Position numbers and translations under genes: made by a program. A stretch of DNA of 64,000 nt, taken from the NCBI GenBank assembly GCA_024743435.1, contig JANSWO010000001.1, forward strand, positions 496,001 to 560,000, written 5' to 3'. The stretch comes from Pseudomonadaceae bacterium (GTDB lineage: Bacteria > Pseudomonadota > Gammaproteobacteria > Pseudomonadales > Azotimanducaceae). A model generated the notes under the pieces. It saw only the letters and a list, made by a program, of their open reading frames with translations, searched no databases and was not told the DNA's origin. This document shows positions 1 to 9,615 of the stretch, one piece after another. Within the stretch, counting starts at the first letter, position 1. Every line of letters starts with the position of its first letter.

Positions 1-108
1 CAGTACACCGATCAGGGGCTGTTTTTGCGACTGAGAGTGAAGTTGGATCAGAACCTGATCAACCGTTTCTTCAATCGCTCTCTGATTGAGGATGAATTGC
101 CGAGATAG
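1..108 (+). CDS. C-terminal fragment of an unidentified protein
   Basis: An open frame enters from the left edge and ends at a TAG at 106-108, giving the last 35 residues of a protein. The visible tail has an alternating hydrophobic/charged stretch (GLFLRLRVKL) that could be a beta strand, then a polar end (IEDELPR). This is too little to assign a family. It runs in the same direction as nrtS, 45 bases downstream. The start and most of the gene lie outside the window. Confidence 0.55.
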   Translation, partial: QYTDQGLFLRLRVKLDQNLINRFFNRSLIEDELPR

Positions 109-153
109 GTTTCATTCGTTACTGTCTCGCGCTCTTTTAACAGCGGCGCAGTC

Positions 154-372
154 ATGGCCGGATTCCTTACCCTGGCCAGTCGGGCTGACGTGGTGCGACG
201 TGCGCTGCGAACGGCTCTTCTAGTCGGCACGCTCCTGATGCTCATCAACCATGGTGACGCTCTCATGGCGGGTGACGTAGACGGGATGAGGCTATTGAGA
301 ATTGTGCTGACCTTCCTTGTTCCTTATGGAGTGGCGACCTATGCCAGCGTGCAAGCGCTTCGAAAACTCTGA
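154..372 (+). CDS. nrtS: NrtS-like small nitrate/nitrite transporter
   Basis: A 72-residue protein with two predicted membrane helices, at about residues 20-34 and 47-66. Between them is a motif typical of NrtS proteins (LINHGDAL), and the tail carries a VPYGVATYASVQAL-type segment. NrtS proteins of cyanobacteria and marine bacteria are inner-membrane proteins of about 70 residues implicated in nitrate/nitrite transport. The identification rests on recalled family motifs. There is no strong Shine-Dalgarno before the ATG at 154. The receptor gene starts 13 bases after its stop, so the two are probably co-transcribed. No nitrate reductase or other nitrogen gene is visible nearby. Confidence 0.72.
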   Translation: MAGFLTLASRADVVRRALRTALLVGTLLMLINHGDALMAGDVDGMRLLRIVLTFLVPYGVATYASVQALRKL

Positions 373-385
373 TTCGACATCTATT

Positions 386-2440
386 GTGTCGTTATTCGCT
401 CACTCAAGAGCCTGGCTGGTGGCAGTCGCGGTGTTGACCGTAGCCGTGGCCCCAACCCACGCTGATAGCGCGGCCATTGTTGAGGAAACCGTGGTCTACG
501 GCAGCCGCTCGGTCGATGACACCGGCGCTTTTACTCAGCTAGCTCGCAAAGAGATTGAAGCCGTGCGGCCGTCGCATCCGAATGAGCTGCTCAATCGGGT
601 TCCAGGTGTGTGGGTGTCACGTGGTTCCGGACAGGAACATCTGACGGCCATTCGAACAGGCGTGCTGACGGGCGCCGGTGCGTGCGGGGAGTTCTTATAT
701 CTCGAGAACGGTCTGCCCATTCGTCCACATGGCTTCTGCAACATAAACAATCTGTTCGAGGTGAATCTCGCTCAGGCAGAGGCGGTTGAAGTACTACGCG
801 GGCCTGCAGGCGCGAGCCTCGGGGGCAATGCGCTGCATGGCGCGATCAATGCAATCTCGGGTCTGCCTGCTGACACGGGGGCGAAGGCCTCGCTGGAAGC
901 TGGGCCATATGGCTATGGTCAGGGGCGGATCAGCTGGGACGGCGCTAGCGTTCGAGTGGATGCAGTAGCGACGGATAGTGACGGCTACCGTGACGACACG
1001 GGCTACGGCGAGCAGAAATTGAGCATCGCGCAGTCGCTGCAGGCCTTCGGATTTGACGTACTCAACACGCTCTCGGCGACCAATCTGAACCAGGAAACCG
1101 GCGGTTTTGTGCTGGGTGAAAACGCCTACGAAGACGCTGATCTGAAAGACTCGAACCCCAATCCCGAAGCGTACCGGGATGCATTCGCGTTACGCCTGGC
1201 CAGCCGCTGGTCACGTCAGCTCGCAAGCGAGCAAACGCTGAATGTGACGCCTTACTTTCGACGCTCACAGATGACGTTTCTGCAGCACTTCCTGCCGGGC
1301 CAACCCACCGAGGCGAATGAGCAGTCGTCTGCTGGCTTGATGGTGACGATCGAGGGTGGTGACGACTCGCTGAGCTATCGGGTGGGTACCCAGCTTGAGT
1401 GGATGGCGGCGAGCTTGCAGCAGGATCAGGTTGGCCCGACCACTGGATCTGCATTTCTCGTTGAAACCCGGCCGTCCGGGCTGCACTACGATTTTGACGT
1501 CGACAGCCAGTATCTGGCGTTGTTCGGACGGATCGATAAACAAGCCGGCGTCGCATCGATCTGGCTGAGTGGCCGCGTTGAGCAGCTCAGGTACGACTAT
1601 GACAACAAGACGATCAACGGCCGTACTCGAGACGATGGCACGACTTGTGGTTTCGGCGGTTGCCTGTATCAGCGGCCTGCTGACCGGAACGATGACTTCA
1701 CGGATGTCGCGCTGGATCTTGGCATTCGCTTGCCAATCAGCGAACGCCTGGAAGCTTATGCTGCTGTTGCTAGTGCCTTTCGGCCACCCCAGGCGACTGA
1801 GCTCTATCGTCTGCAGCGAGATCAGAGCGTGGCGGATCTGGATTCGGAATCGGTTCGATCAGCGGAAGTTGGCTTTGCGTTATCACTGGCTGATGCTTCG
1901 CTGGACGTTGCGATCTATGACGAGCGGTCGCGCAACGTGATCTTCCGTGACGCATCTGGCTTTAATGTCAGCGATGGACGCTTTCGCTCTACTGGCATTG
2001 AGATCGATGGCCGCTGGCGTTTCGCCGAGCAGCAAAATCTGTCGCTCACAGCGAGCTACGGGCGGCACAAATACGATTTCACCCGGGCAGCCGGTGGCGG
2101 TGAGCAGATTCAATCAGGCAACGATGTCGATACCGCCCCGCGCTGGCTGGCCAGTGCCCGCTGGCAGCTTGGAATCGGTGAGAAAGCCGAGAGTGAAGTT
2201 GAGGTGGTCTACCAGTCGAAGTCGTACCTCGATGCCGCCAACAGCCAACGCTACGACGGGCACACACTGCTGAATTGGCGCGCGAGCATGCGCCTCGCCG
2301 ACAACGTCGAGCTATTCGGCCGGGTGCTCAATTTGCTGGATGAAGACTATGCTGAGAGAGCGGACTTTGCGTTTGGCAATTTCCGATATTTCCCAGGTAT
2401 GCCGCGACAGTTCTACGCGGGTGTGGAGGTTTCGTGGTGA
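386..2440 (+). CDS. TonB-dependent outer-membrane receptor
   Basis: A 684-residue outer-membrane receptor. The frame is open from 317, but the GTG at 386 is preferred. It begins just after the nrtS stop and gives a clean signal peptide (hydrophobic [12 protein letters not shown] ending THA). A TonB-box-like EETVVYG follows, then a plug domain with [20 protein letters not shown]. The C-terminal beta barrel ends in an aromatic residue (EVSW), as outer-membrane barrels usually do. The plug holds two cysteines (ACGEF and GFCNINN) that could form a disulfide. The substrate cannot be read from sequence. Its stop lies inside the start region of ppnN, which suggests translational coupling. Confidence 0.88.
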   Translation: MSLFAHSRAWLVAVAVLTVAVAPTHADSAAIVEETVVYGSRSVDDTGAFTQLARKEIEAVRPSHPNELLNRVPGVWVSRGSGQEHLTAIRTGVLTGAGACGEFLYLENGLPIRPHGFCNINNLFEVNLAQAEAVEVLRGPAGASLGGNALHGAINAISGLPADTGAKASLEAGPYGYGQGRISWDGASVRVDAVATDSDGYRDDTGYGEQKLSIAQSLQAFGFDVLNTLSATNLNQETGGFVLGENAYEDADLKDSNPNPEAYRDAFALRLASRWSRQLASEQTLNVTPYFRRSQMTFLQHFLPGQPTEANEQSSAGLMVTIEGGDDSLSYRVGTQLEWMAASLQQDQVGPTTGSAFLVETRPSGLHYDFDVDSQYLALFGRIDKQAGVASIWLSGRVEQLRYDYDNKTINGRTRDDGTTCGFGGCLYQRPADRNDDFTDVALDLGIRLPISERLEAYAAVASAFRPPQATELYRLQRDQSVADLDSESVRSAEVGFALSLADASLDVAIYDERSRNVIFRDASGFNVSDGRFRSTGIEIDGRWRFAEQQNLSLTASYGRHKYDFTRAAGGGEQIQSGNDVDTAPRWLASARWQLGIGEKAESEVEVVYQSKSYLDAANSQRYDGHTLLNWRASMRLADNVELFGRVLNLLDEDYAERADFAFGNFRYFPGMPRQFYAGVEVSW

Positions 2441-3831
2441 CCGACTTCGCTAAGCGCAATTGTCAGGTTAGCCCCTCAGGCACATTGGAGGTCTTGTCCC
2501 AGCGCGAGATAGCCGTGCTTATCGCGGCAAGCCAGGACACCAGTCAATCGTCGCTATTCGAGTTGTTTCGCCGTTGCGCACTCGCTGTGATGAACACGGG
2601 TAACGAGACCGACGATGCGGCTGCTATGTTCGCGAAGTATCACGACTTCACCATCGAACTGGCGCAGCGCACGCGAGGATTGAAGCTGGTGATCAAGAAC
2701 GCGCCCGCGAGCGCCTTTGTCGAAGGCCGAATGATCGAAGGCATCCGTCAGCATCTGTTTTCGGTGCTGCGCGATATCGTCTATATCGGTACGGAGTCAT
2801 TGTGGGACAACGGCGGCTCGCTCGACGGAGAGGGCATAACTGACGCGGTCTTCCACATTCTCAACCACGCACGAGTGCTCGACCCCAACAGGCGGCCCAA
2901 CATTGTCGTGTGCTGGGGTGGCCATTCCATCTCGCGACCGGAGTATGAGTATACAAAGGAGGTTGGGTATCACCTCGGGCTGCGCGGCCTCGATATCTGT
3001 ACGGGTTGTGGGCCTGGTGCGATGAAAGGGCCGATGAAAGGTGCAGCCATCGGCCATGCCAAACAACGAGCAACGAGTGCTCGCTATCTGGGTCTGACCG
3101 AGCCAGGCATTATCGCTGCGGAACCGCCTAACCCGATGGTCAGCGATCTTGTCATCCTGCCGGATATCGAAAAACGGCTCGAGGCGTTTGTTCGCCTCGG
3201 TCATGCGATCATCGTCTTCCCCGGTGGCGTAGGGACGGCAGAAGAGGTGTTGTACCTGCTGGGCGTGTTGTTACACCCGAAGAATGCGGACATTTACCTG
3301 CCGGTGGTGTTCAGCGGCCCGCAAAGCGCGGCGCCTTACTTCGAACAGCTCGATAAGCTCATAACGCTTGTATTTGGTGAGTCGGCTCGCGAGCGTTATC
3401 GCATCATCACCGACGATCCGGCAGGCGTAGCTCGTTATCTGAACAAGTCGATACGCAAACTGCGTAGCCATCGTCGCGAATCGGGTGATGCGTTCTATTA
3501 CAACTGGCTGCTGCATATGCCAGAAGAGCACCAGCATCCGTTTGAAGTCAGCCATGAATCCGTCAGCAAGCTTCGACTCACCCGTGATTTGTCACCGGCA
3601 GATCTCGCCGTCAATCTGCGCCGAGTCTTCTCCGCCATTGTCACAGGTAACGTGAAAGCCAACGGGGTTGCCATGATCAAGGAACATGGTCCCTTTGAGA
3701 TATCGGGTGATCCAGAGATCATTGAAGCCGTGGATGCGATGCTTATGAGCTTCGTTGAGCAGGGCAGAATGAAGTTGCCCGGATCGGACTATGAGCCCTG
3801 TTTCCGCGTTGTCAGCAAGTCAGCGCAGTAG
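2434..3831 (+). CDS. ppnN: Pyrimidine/purine nucleotide 5'-monophosphate nucleosidase
   Basis: A 465-residue protein matching the PpnN (YgdH) family, which splits nucleoside monophosphates into base and ribose 5-phosphate. In E. coli it is linked to (p)ppGpp control. The LOG-type catalytic core carries PGGVGTAEE at residues 263-271 and [10 protein letters not shown] at 162-171. Both an N-terminal and a C-terminal extension are present, as in E. coli PpnN, which is of similar length. The start is GTG at 2434 or 2437; a GGAGG at 2425-2429 serves both. The gene overlaps the end of the TonB receptor by 4-7 bases. The reason for coupling a receptor to this enzyme is unclear. Confidence 0.93.
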   Translation: MVTDFAKRNCQVSPSGTLEVLSQREIAVLIAASQDTSQSSLFELFRRCALAVMNTGNETDDAAAMFAKYHDFTIELAQRTRGLKLVIKNAPASAFVEGRMIEGIRQHLFSVLRDIVYIGTESLWDNGGSLDGEGITDAVFHILNHARVLDPNRRPNIVVCWGGHSISRPEYEYTKEVGYHLGLRGLDICTGCGPGAMKGPMKGAAIGHAKQRATSARYLGLTEPGIIAAEPPNPMVSDLVILPDIEKRLEAFVRLGHAIIVFPGGVGTAEEVLYLLGVLLHPKNADIYLPVVFSGPQSAAPYFEQLDKLITLVFGESARERYRIITDDPAGVARYLNKSIRKLRSHRRESGDAFYYNWLLHMPEEHQHPFEVSHESVSKLRLTRDLSPADLAVNLRRVFSAIVTGNVKANGVAMIKEHGPFEISGDPEIIEAVDAMLMSFVEQGRMKLPGSDYEPCFRVVSKSAQ

Positions 3832-3888
3832 GTCCGAGGCAAAGCGCGCACGTGCCACACCAAAGGAGGGAGGTGTAAAGCTCGTTTT

Positions 3889-6800
3889 CTAGTCAGGCCC
3901 GGCCAGCGCGTAGCCAGCCCAGAAGTACGGGTGGCGGGTGCGCGGCTCGGACAGAATAGACAGCTGCGCTTCCTGTAGCGCATGGCTTGCGGGCCTTTTG
4001 CTCACGAGCAGGTTCCGATAGAAGCTTTCAAATAGCTTTGCACTCGTCGCATCGGCAACGGGCCATTGGGTCGCAATAACCTGCCGACTGCCTTGGCGCA
4101 GGAATGCTCTCGCCAGGCTCAATCCGGATTCACCAGCGAGTTGTGCGCCCGCGGCGGTATCACAGGCGCTGAGTACGATCAGCTTCTGCGGAAACTGAGT
4201 TTGATACAGATCCACCAGGGTCACGAGAGCGTTTTGTTGTTCTCCACTTACGTTGACCGCGCTCAGGTATAGCCCGGAAGCCTCCGGCAGTTGCTCGTCC
4301 AGCAAGCCATGAGCGGCGATGTGCAGCACATCCTGATTGGCCAGCGCCGGATCGAGAAGCGCCTCTCTCGTCGCATCAAAACCGGTCAGAATCTGTGCGG
4401 CTGAACTGAGGCGGCGGATCGCCGCTGCTTCCAATGCGGTAAACGGCAGTCTTGAAAGTTCACCAGGCGACGCTGTTGCGGCGGGATTTGTTCGGGGCAT
4501 GCGCATATCCATGCCGCCGAATACCGGGTCAGCGAATACGGTGACCCGCGCGTTTGCGTCGTAGGACGCGACATCAGATCGGGGCTCGGTGAGCAGCGCC
4601 GCATTCGTCAGGGTGACTATTCGATGCTCTTCAATCAGATAGCGCTGCGAGCCCAGTAGTGCCATTGGCAGCCCAGCAAACACACCCTCGGCTGCCAGGT
4701 AGATCACCTCGTTGCCGGTGAGTTCGGGTAGAAGGGCATCGCTTAGCTGCTGGCGTTGGATGCTGATATCGCCGCGCCGACGGATCGCTTCGCGCAGCTG
4801 GGTTATCGACTGGCTGAGGTCTTCGACCCCGGGTAAGGCTCGATAGCTGATTTTGTTGTTACGCACGATCCACTGGTGAGAGTGGTCGTTGTCCGGGACC
4901 AGGTGGAGATAGACACTGTTCGTCGGCAGGGCATCCATGAGTTCCTGCGCGGTTGGCAACGTTGCAGCCAGTTCTTCCTGCTGGTTGCTCATCTCCAGAA
5001 TCAACCTGCGAATTCGGTTTTTTAGTTCCGGGTTGCCAGATGCCAACGTGCCGCTGCCACTTGCGCGATGCAACTCTGCAGCCTGTTTCGCGAGTGCGTC
5101 GCGCAACTGGGGCTCGATTTGACTCTCGCCGGCCGCGTCTGCGAGCAGCGAGGCTCGACCAAAGCGTGATAACACGAGGTTCAATGCAGCCTGCGGCTGT
5201 TCGCTGTTCAGCAACGCGCGAATGTGCAGGCGATCAGCGCGCCGGAGGTTATTTGCGAAAAACGCGCGATCGTCCGCTCGCGCGATAGTGTTGGCCGATG
5301 CATCGGCCAGAGGCTGCGCTTCTTCCAGCCAGCTGATTGCGGTTTGCCAATCTGCACGGCTCATGGCGAGCTCGGCGAGTTCAAGGCGGGTTTCAAAGCC
5401 ACCGAGTAGATCGAGAGTGTCGTCCTGCAGCGTAAGGGTTTGCGTCAACAGCGTTTCTGCCTGTATGTGTTCGCCGGCTCGCCTGGCGGCGATCCCTGAC
5501 AACAGCAGGGCTTCACTTTCGTGTCTCGAATAGCCGTGCTGGCGGGCGATTGTTAGCGCCGCGTTCGCATGCTGCTGTGCTGCAGCGTTGTCGTTGCCGC
5601 TGTGGGTACGTGCAAGCGCTAGCAACGTGGAAGTGATTGACCACGGGTTTCCTAACGTTTTGTAGTCTTTGAGGGCTTCGGTGAGTCTTTTGATAGCCGC
5701 GTCGTTGTTGCCTTGAGCTTGATTGATGCGGCCACTGACGATTGCCCAGCTGGCCCGGTGGCTGAGCCAGTTGTGATCACCGAGCAGGGCTCGTGCCTGG
5801 CTGGCATAGCCTTCTGCCTCAGTTAGACGTCCGAGACGGCGCATCAATTCAGCGAGGTGCACCAGCGTCGAGACCTGTGCTTTTGGTTGCTGCGCTTCCT
5901 CAGCCGCGCGCAGGCTTTCGAGCAGGTTTTCGCTGGCGCTCCCAAAATCACCCCGGCTGCTGTTCGCGGCAGCCAGATTACGCAGCGTATTGGCGAGAGG
6001 GCCGTACCAATTGTTTTCACGGTAGCGCGCTGCAGATGCGGAGAAGTGCTGCACCGCCTGCTGAAAATTGCCGCGAGTGGATTCGATGCCACCGATATTC
6101 TGATTGGCTATCGCTTCGCCGCGTGGCGAGCGTCCTGCGTACAGATCGATCGCGTGCCCATACCATGCGCGCGCCTCGTTCAGTCGCCCTGATCGATGGG
6201 CCAGTAAACCTAAACGGTTCGCGGCGATGCCGGATAGCAGTGACTCTGGCGATGCATCTTGAGCACGGCAGTGCGGTGGAGCAGCGAGTGCTCGGCACAA
6301 CGCGGCTCGGGCAACCTCGGTTGCGCCACGTGCAGCTGCGGCCTCAAAAGCGATGATCCCCAGCCAGCGGTTGCTTCGCGCATCGTTGTCTGCCCGCGGC
6401 TCGGCCCAGCGTTCCGCCGCCGTGTAGTCGGATCGAGTCAGGGCGGCGCTCGCGAGGACTGCGCGTGCCCGGCCACGTAGCTCGTCGCTCAGCGATAGAA
6501 AATCGATCTGTTGACGCAATGGTTCGAGCTCTTCGGCTGTATGGTCACGACTGGCCCGCCCCGTGCTACGCCGGATGATTGTTGAGAGCGCCGCCAGAGA
6601 GCGGTGATAGGGATGGCTGTTCGAGATCGCGGCAACACTGACGTCGCCGTATCCGTGGTCTGCCCGGACTAAAACCGGCAGTTGTGCCGCCGTCACCACC
6701 TCGATTCCGAAGCCCTGGTGGCCAGAGTCAGATCCGCGTTCCTGACCACGGCTGGCGAGGCTGGGCTGCACGATTCGCGCGTTCTGTTCGCGCTCGATCA

Positions 6801-7134
6801 GGTAGATGATGTGATCACCGTTTGCGTTCTCTTGAAGCGAGGTCGCGTCGATGCACAGGCCTGCGCCTGGGATCTGGCCTTCGAACGGCAACTGCGCGCG
6901 GGGGCTGTTATGCGCCGAACAGCTCGCCTGGTCTTCAGGCTTGGCGGCGGATCGGACAGTTGATGCGTGGGCGATGCCGGCAGCACGGTCAACAGCGCTG
7001 ACGTTTGAACTGATCGTAGCGGTCAGAATCAGGCAGACAGTGAAGAGTACGCTTCTGCAAATTGGTGAGGTCAGCATTGCAAGTGAGAGAAATGGCCTGC
7101 TCGTGACAGAAAGGGGGTAACGCGATCGTGGCAT
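3889..7134 (-). CDS. Exported TPR-CHAT (caspase-like) protease
   Basis: Up to 1081 residues. The ATG at 7077 (residue 20) gives a conventional signal peptide (hydrophobic SVLFTVCLILTATI, ending NVSA), so the mature protein is probably periplasmic. An N-terminal region of about 150 residues is followed by a long alpha-helical TPR array, roughly residues 170-640. A C-terminal CHAT domain spans about 740-1081. The CHAT dyad is intact: His942 in LHIAAHG and Cys991 in VLSACDTAAG, with the family motif VIATQWPVAD after it. CHAT domains are clan CD cysteine peptidases related to caspases. The gene is divergent from the subtilisin-like protease gene, with 21-78 bases between starts. Confidence 0.88.
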   Translation of the reverse strand: MPRSRYPLSVTSRPFLSLAMLTSPICRSVLFTVCLILTATISSNVSAVDRAAGIAHASTVRSAAKPEDQASCSAHNSPRAQLPFEGQIPGAGLCIDATSLQENANGDHIIYLIEREQNARIVQPSLASRGQERGSDSGHQGFGIEVVTAAQLPVLVRADHGYGDVSVAAISNSHPYHRSLAALSTIIRRSTGRASRDHTAEELEPLRQQIDFLSLSDELRGRARAVLASAALTRSDYTAAERWAEPRADNDARSNRWLGIIAFEAAAARGATEVARAALCRALAAPPHCRAQDASPESLLSGIAANRLGLLAHRSGRLNEARAWYGHAIDLYAGRSPRGEAIANQNIGGIESTRGNFQQAVQHFSASAARYRENNWYGPLANTLRNLAAANSSRGDFGSASENLLESLRAAEEAQQPKAQVSTLVHLAELMRRLGRLTEAEGYASQARALLGDHNWLSHRASWAIVSGRINQAQGNNDAAIKRLTEALKDYKTLGNPWSITSTLLALARTHSGNDNAAAQQHANAALTIARQHGYSRHESEALLLSGIAARRAGEHIQAETLLTQTLTLQDDTLDLLGGFETRLELAELAMSRADWQTAISWLEEAQPLADASANTIARADDRAFFANNLRRADRLHIRALLNSEQPQAALNLVLSRFGRASLLADAAGESQIEPQLRDALAKQAAELHRASGSGTLASGNPELKNRIRRLILEMSNQQEELAATLPTAQELMDALPTNSVYLHLVPDNDHSHQWIVRNNKISYRALPGVEDLSQSITQLREAIRRRGDISIQRQQLSDALLPELTGNEVIYLAAEGVFAGLPMALLGSQRYLIEEHRIVTLTNAALLTEPRSDVASYDANARVTVFADPVFGGMDMRMPRTNPAATASPGELSRLPFTALEAAAIRRLSSAAQILTGFDATREALLDPALANQDVLHIAAHGLLDEQLPEASGLYLSAVNVSGEQQNALVTLVDLYQTQFPQKLIVLSACDTAAGAQLAGESGLSLARAFLRQGSRQVIATQWPVADATSAKLFESFYRNLLVSKRPASHALQEAQLSILSEPRTRHPYFWAGYALAGPD

Positions 7135-7155
7135 GTTACCAATGACAACAAATAT

Positions 7156-8289
7156 ATGAGCACGGATCAGTTTTCAACGCGCGCGGGCGTGGTGGACGAC
7201 GGTGCGCGACAGCCAGGAGCCCCCGGGGTGCGCGGGACAGGTGCGCACGGCGCTGATACAGCAACACAGCCGTATGCTGAGCACGCCAGGCGTGACCGGC
7301 AGCGCGAAGATAGATCTGCAACAGCAAAAAGCGTTGTCGATAGCGGCCTGCTGTTGGACGCTGACGGCGCCCGCCGCCGCTACGATGTAGACGGCGCCGG
7401 TGTCAAAGTCGCGATTCTCGATTCTGGCGTCAACCGCATGCACGCGGATTTCTCGCGCGCGACTCGCAGCGTTGAACAGTTGGACTTTACCGGTGAGCCA
7501 CTTACCAGCGCAGCGTTGGACGATCAGTCCGGCCATGGCAGCCACTTAGCCGGCATCGTCGCCGGGTGTGGTGTGCATACCGGCATAGCACCAGGCGCGG
7601 ATCTTCTTTCGATGCGTGTGCTTGGCGGCCCTGGGGCCAGCGGTGATCTCGCCTGGGTAGAGAGGGCGTTGTTATGGCTGCTCGACGACGATGCCAGCCG
7701 CGGAGTATCAGTGGTTTTGCTGGCGGTTGCTGACGGTCGAGGCCACGCCGACGACTCGGCGTTTCGGTCTGACTCCATCGTCGAATCGATTCGTGAGTGC
7801 CACAGACGCCGTATCCCTGTCGTTGTGCCGACGGGGAACATGCATCGGCAGCAGCGCGGTGCCGCAGGCATGGCCTTTCCGGCGGTCTGCGCTGAGGCGA
7901 TCAGCGTTGCTGGCAGTGTCTGCGTAAATGGCCGCTGGCGTTTGACCGACGAATCCCAGCGTAGCGAAAAAACAACTATTGCAGCGCCTGCCGGGCCTTA
8001 CGTATCCAGTGCCCGGGTGGGCGTGTCTGGGTCGGCTGTTCGCGAGGGCACCTCACAGGCAGCGGCAGCGGTGGCCGGGACGTTAGCTTTGTTGCAAAGA
8101 AGGCATTTTGACATGATGGGAAGCCCTGCCCAGGTTGGCGAACTCGCCGGCTGGTTGATGCGGGGTGCGCGCGGCTGTGCAGACGAACTGCCTGTACTCA
8201 ATGTCGAGGGTGCGCTGGGTGAGCTGAATCGCTCGCGAGCGCGCAGTTTCCGGCAGCGATTGCAGGCGATGCGCTCTCACAGATCGTGA
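7156..8289 (+). CDS. S8 family (subtilisin-like) serine peptidase
   Basis: A 377-residue protein with a complete subtilase active site. Asp89 lies in VAILDSGVN, His127 in SGHGSHLAG, the oxyanion Asn228 in VPTGN, and nucleophile Ser300 in GTSQAAAAVAG. The first 60 residues are polar and low-complexity (Gly, Arg, Asp rich), with no signal peptide. The enzyme is therefore probably cytoplasmic, or exported by a route not visible here. The N-terminal stretch may be a propeptide or a docking segment. It is transcribed divergently from the TPR-CHAT gene and in the same direction as the sigma factor genes. Two different protease families back to back suggest a proteolytic relay, which is inference. 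Confidence 0.9.
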   Translation: MSTDQFSTRAGVVDDGARQPGAPGVRGTGAHGADTATQPYAEHARRDRQREDRSATAKSVVDSGLLLDADGARRRYDVDGAGVKVAILDSGVNRMHADFSRATRSVEQLDFTGEPLTSAALDDQSGHGSHLAGIVAGCGVHTGIAPGADLLSMRVLGGPGASGDLAWVERALLWLLDDDASRGVSVVLLAVADGRGHADDSAFRSDSIVESIRECHRRRIPVVVPTGNMHRQQRGAAGMAFPAVCAEAISVAGSVCVNGRWRLTDESQRSEKTTIAAPAGPYVSSARVGVSGSAVREGTSQAAAAVAGTLALLQRRHFDMMGSPAQVGELAGWLMRGARGCADELPVLNVEGALGELNRSRARSFRQRLQAMRSHRS

Positions 8290-8363
8290 GCGCTGCGGCT
8301 GCTCTAATAAAGGCCGCGGCGGCTTGAGAAGACAGCTGCAGCTGTTCTAGCGCTGCGGCTGCT
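8289..8363. repeat. 15-bp direct repeat pair with 14-bp palindrome between
   Basis: The 15-mer AGCGCTGCGGCTGCT occurs at 8289-8303 and again at 8349-8363, exactly 60 bases apart. Between the copies, a perfect 14-bp palindrome (ACAGCTGCAGCTGT) lies at 8332-8345. The first copy begins on the last base of the peptidase stop codon. The element sits in the gap before the unknown 126-aa gene. It could be an operator, or a trace of duplication. Confidence 0.6.
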
Positions 8364-8404
8364 GATCGCGCGCAAATTTACTTATCAATCTGGAGTATGA
8401 AGTA

Positions 8405-8785
8405 GTGAGCAACGTATCGGACTGGATCGAAAAGCTGGCAAAAGCGGGTCCGCTAATCGCGGATAACGTGCATGGCAACGTGCACGGGTTGGTCGCGGCC
8501 AAATCAAAAATAACTCTGGCTGTGCGGGACGATGCGGTCTTTCTCAAGGTGACCAACGCGGCGAAGGCTGATGCCTGGTCGGGCTGCGCGCTGTTCGGTA
8601 CAGAGATCTACGGTAAACCGGTTTTGGTGGGCGAGATTTGCCCAGACAACCGCACCCGGCTGCCCATCGTGGTATCGGTCGAGGATGAGGATTCAAATAC
8701 CGTTAAGTTCCAACTCGGCGGTGCGCCGTTGCGAGCCCTCTCGGGTGCCCAAGTGGGTGATGGTGATTGGACCGCCGGGCCGTAA
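8405..8785 (+). CDS. Hypothetical protein of the CHAT/sigma cluster
   Basis: A 126-residue protein that I do not recognise. It starts at GTG 8405, with GGAG at 8392-8395 nine bases upstream. There is no signal peptide or membrane helix. The N-terminus is helical (SDWIEKLAKAG), then comes a short repeat NVHGNVHG, then alternating strands (KITLAVRDDAVFLKV, PIVVSVEDED, VKFQLGG), suggesting a small beta-rich fold. It lies between the subtilisin-like peptidase and the sigma factor, all in one direction. A substrate, inhibitor or adaptor of one of the two proteases is possible but unsupported beyond position. Confidence 0.7.
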   Translation: MSNVSDWIEKLAKAGPLIADNVHGNVHGLVAAKSKITLAVRDDAVFLKVTNAAKADAWSGCALFGTEIYGKPVLVGEICPDNRTRLPIVVSVEDEDSNTVKFQLGGAPLRALSGAQVGDGDWTAGP

Positions 8786-8859
8786 CGGGACTGGTTGAAT
8801 GAACCTGCTGCCCCCTATACTCGGCCGCGTGTCTCAGATGCCAGCCTGGACTGTAGCCC

Positions 8860-9495
8860 TTGGATCGCGAAATCGACAATGCAAGCGAGCTTCGCGGCTG
8901 GCCACCCGAGAAGCTCTCGGCCGAGGTGGGGGCGCATCATGCCGGCGCTGCAACGGAGTTGTGCCGGCGTTATCGGCGGCCGCTGCTTATCCAGCTCGAA
9001 CGGCTTTCAGGGGATCCGGCGCTTGCCGAGGATCTCACCCAGGAGACGTTGATAGTCGTTCTGGAGCGCCTGAAATCCGAAGCTCTGGAGGATCCCGCGG
9101 CATTGGGAGCGTTTGTTCGACAAACGGCCCGCTATCAATGGGCAAACTGGAGTCGGCGCGAGTTCCGACGCCAGACTCATGTGTCCAGCGACGTCGTCGA
9201 CGCTCTAGCATCAACCGCGAACGACCCGTTTCGCCTGCTGTCGCGTTCCAACCCTGCGGAGTTGGTCGCTCTTCTACTCAAAGAATTACGCAAGCCGAGG
9301 GACCGAGAGGTGATACGGCGGGTTTATCTGCTGCACCAGGACAAAGCGCAGATATGTCGTGCGATGCTGCTTCGGCCGGCGGCCTTCGACCGCGTGCTCA
9401 GTCGCGCTCGTGGCCGCCTGAGGGACATTGCCATGCGTAGGATTCCCGGAGGCTTGCGTGCAGCGCAGTTGTTTGATGATGACGCGAATGTGTGA
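8860..9495 (+). CDS. ECF-type sigma-70 family RNA polymerase sigma factor
   Basis: A 211-residue sigma factor. Region 2 covers about residues 28-100, with LAEDLTQETLIVVLERL (56-72) and the aromatic RYQWANWSRRE (91-101) expected for core binding and promoter melting. Region 4 with a helix-turn-helix covers about 145-200. The start is a TTG at 8860. An in-frame TAG at 8854-8856 excludes anything further upstream, and there is no clear Shine-Dalgarno, so translation is probably weak or coupled. A membrane anti-sigma-like gene follows 120 bases downstream. The target promoters are unknown. Confidence 0.85.
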   Translation: MDREIDNASELRGWPPEKLSAEVGAHHAGAATELCRRYRRPLLIQLERLSGDPALAEDLTQETLIVVLERLKSEALEDPAALGAFVRQTARYQWANWSRREFRRQTHVSSDVVDALASTANDPFRLLSRSNPAELVALLLKELRKPRDREVIRRVYLLHQDKAQICRAMLLRPAAFDRVLSRARGRLRDIAMRRIPGGLRAAQLFDDDANV

Positions 9496-9615
9496 TGACC
9501 AGCGTCGGCTCGTGCGCGAGCACCGTAGTGATGCTCAACCGAACAGGGATTTTGGTTGTTCGAGCTGTTGTAGGCGTGCCAGGGAACAGGGCGAAATGGA
9601 CTTGAGAAAGCTGTC

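Noticed and set aside
317-385. Longer N-terminus for the TonB receptor
   Set aside because: It would overlap nrtS and place 23 polar residues before the signal peptide. GTG 386 gives a normal signal peptide.
8405-8785. Bacterial gasdermin paired with the proteases
   Set aside because: At 126 residues it is far shorter than known bacterial gasdermins and lacks a recognisable N-terminal palmitoylation context.
8799-9440. Frame of about 210 codons overlapping the sigma factor gene
   Set aside because: The Arg/Ser-rich product has no domain, while the alternative frame encodes recognisable sigma regions 2 and 4.
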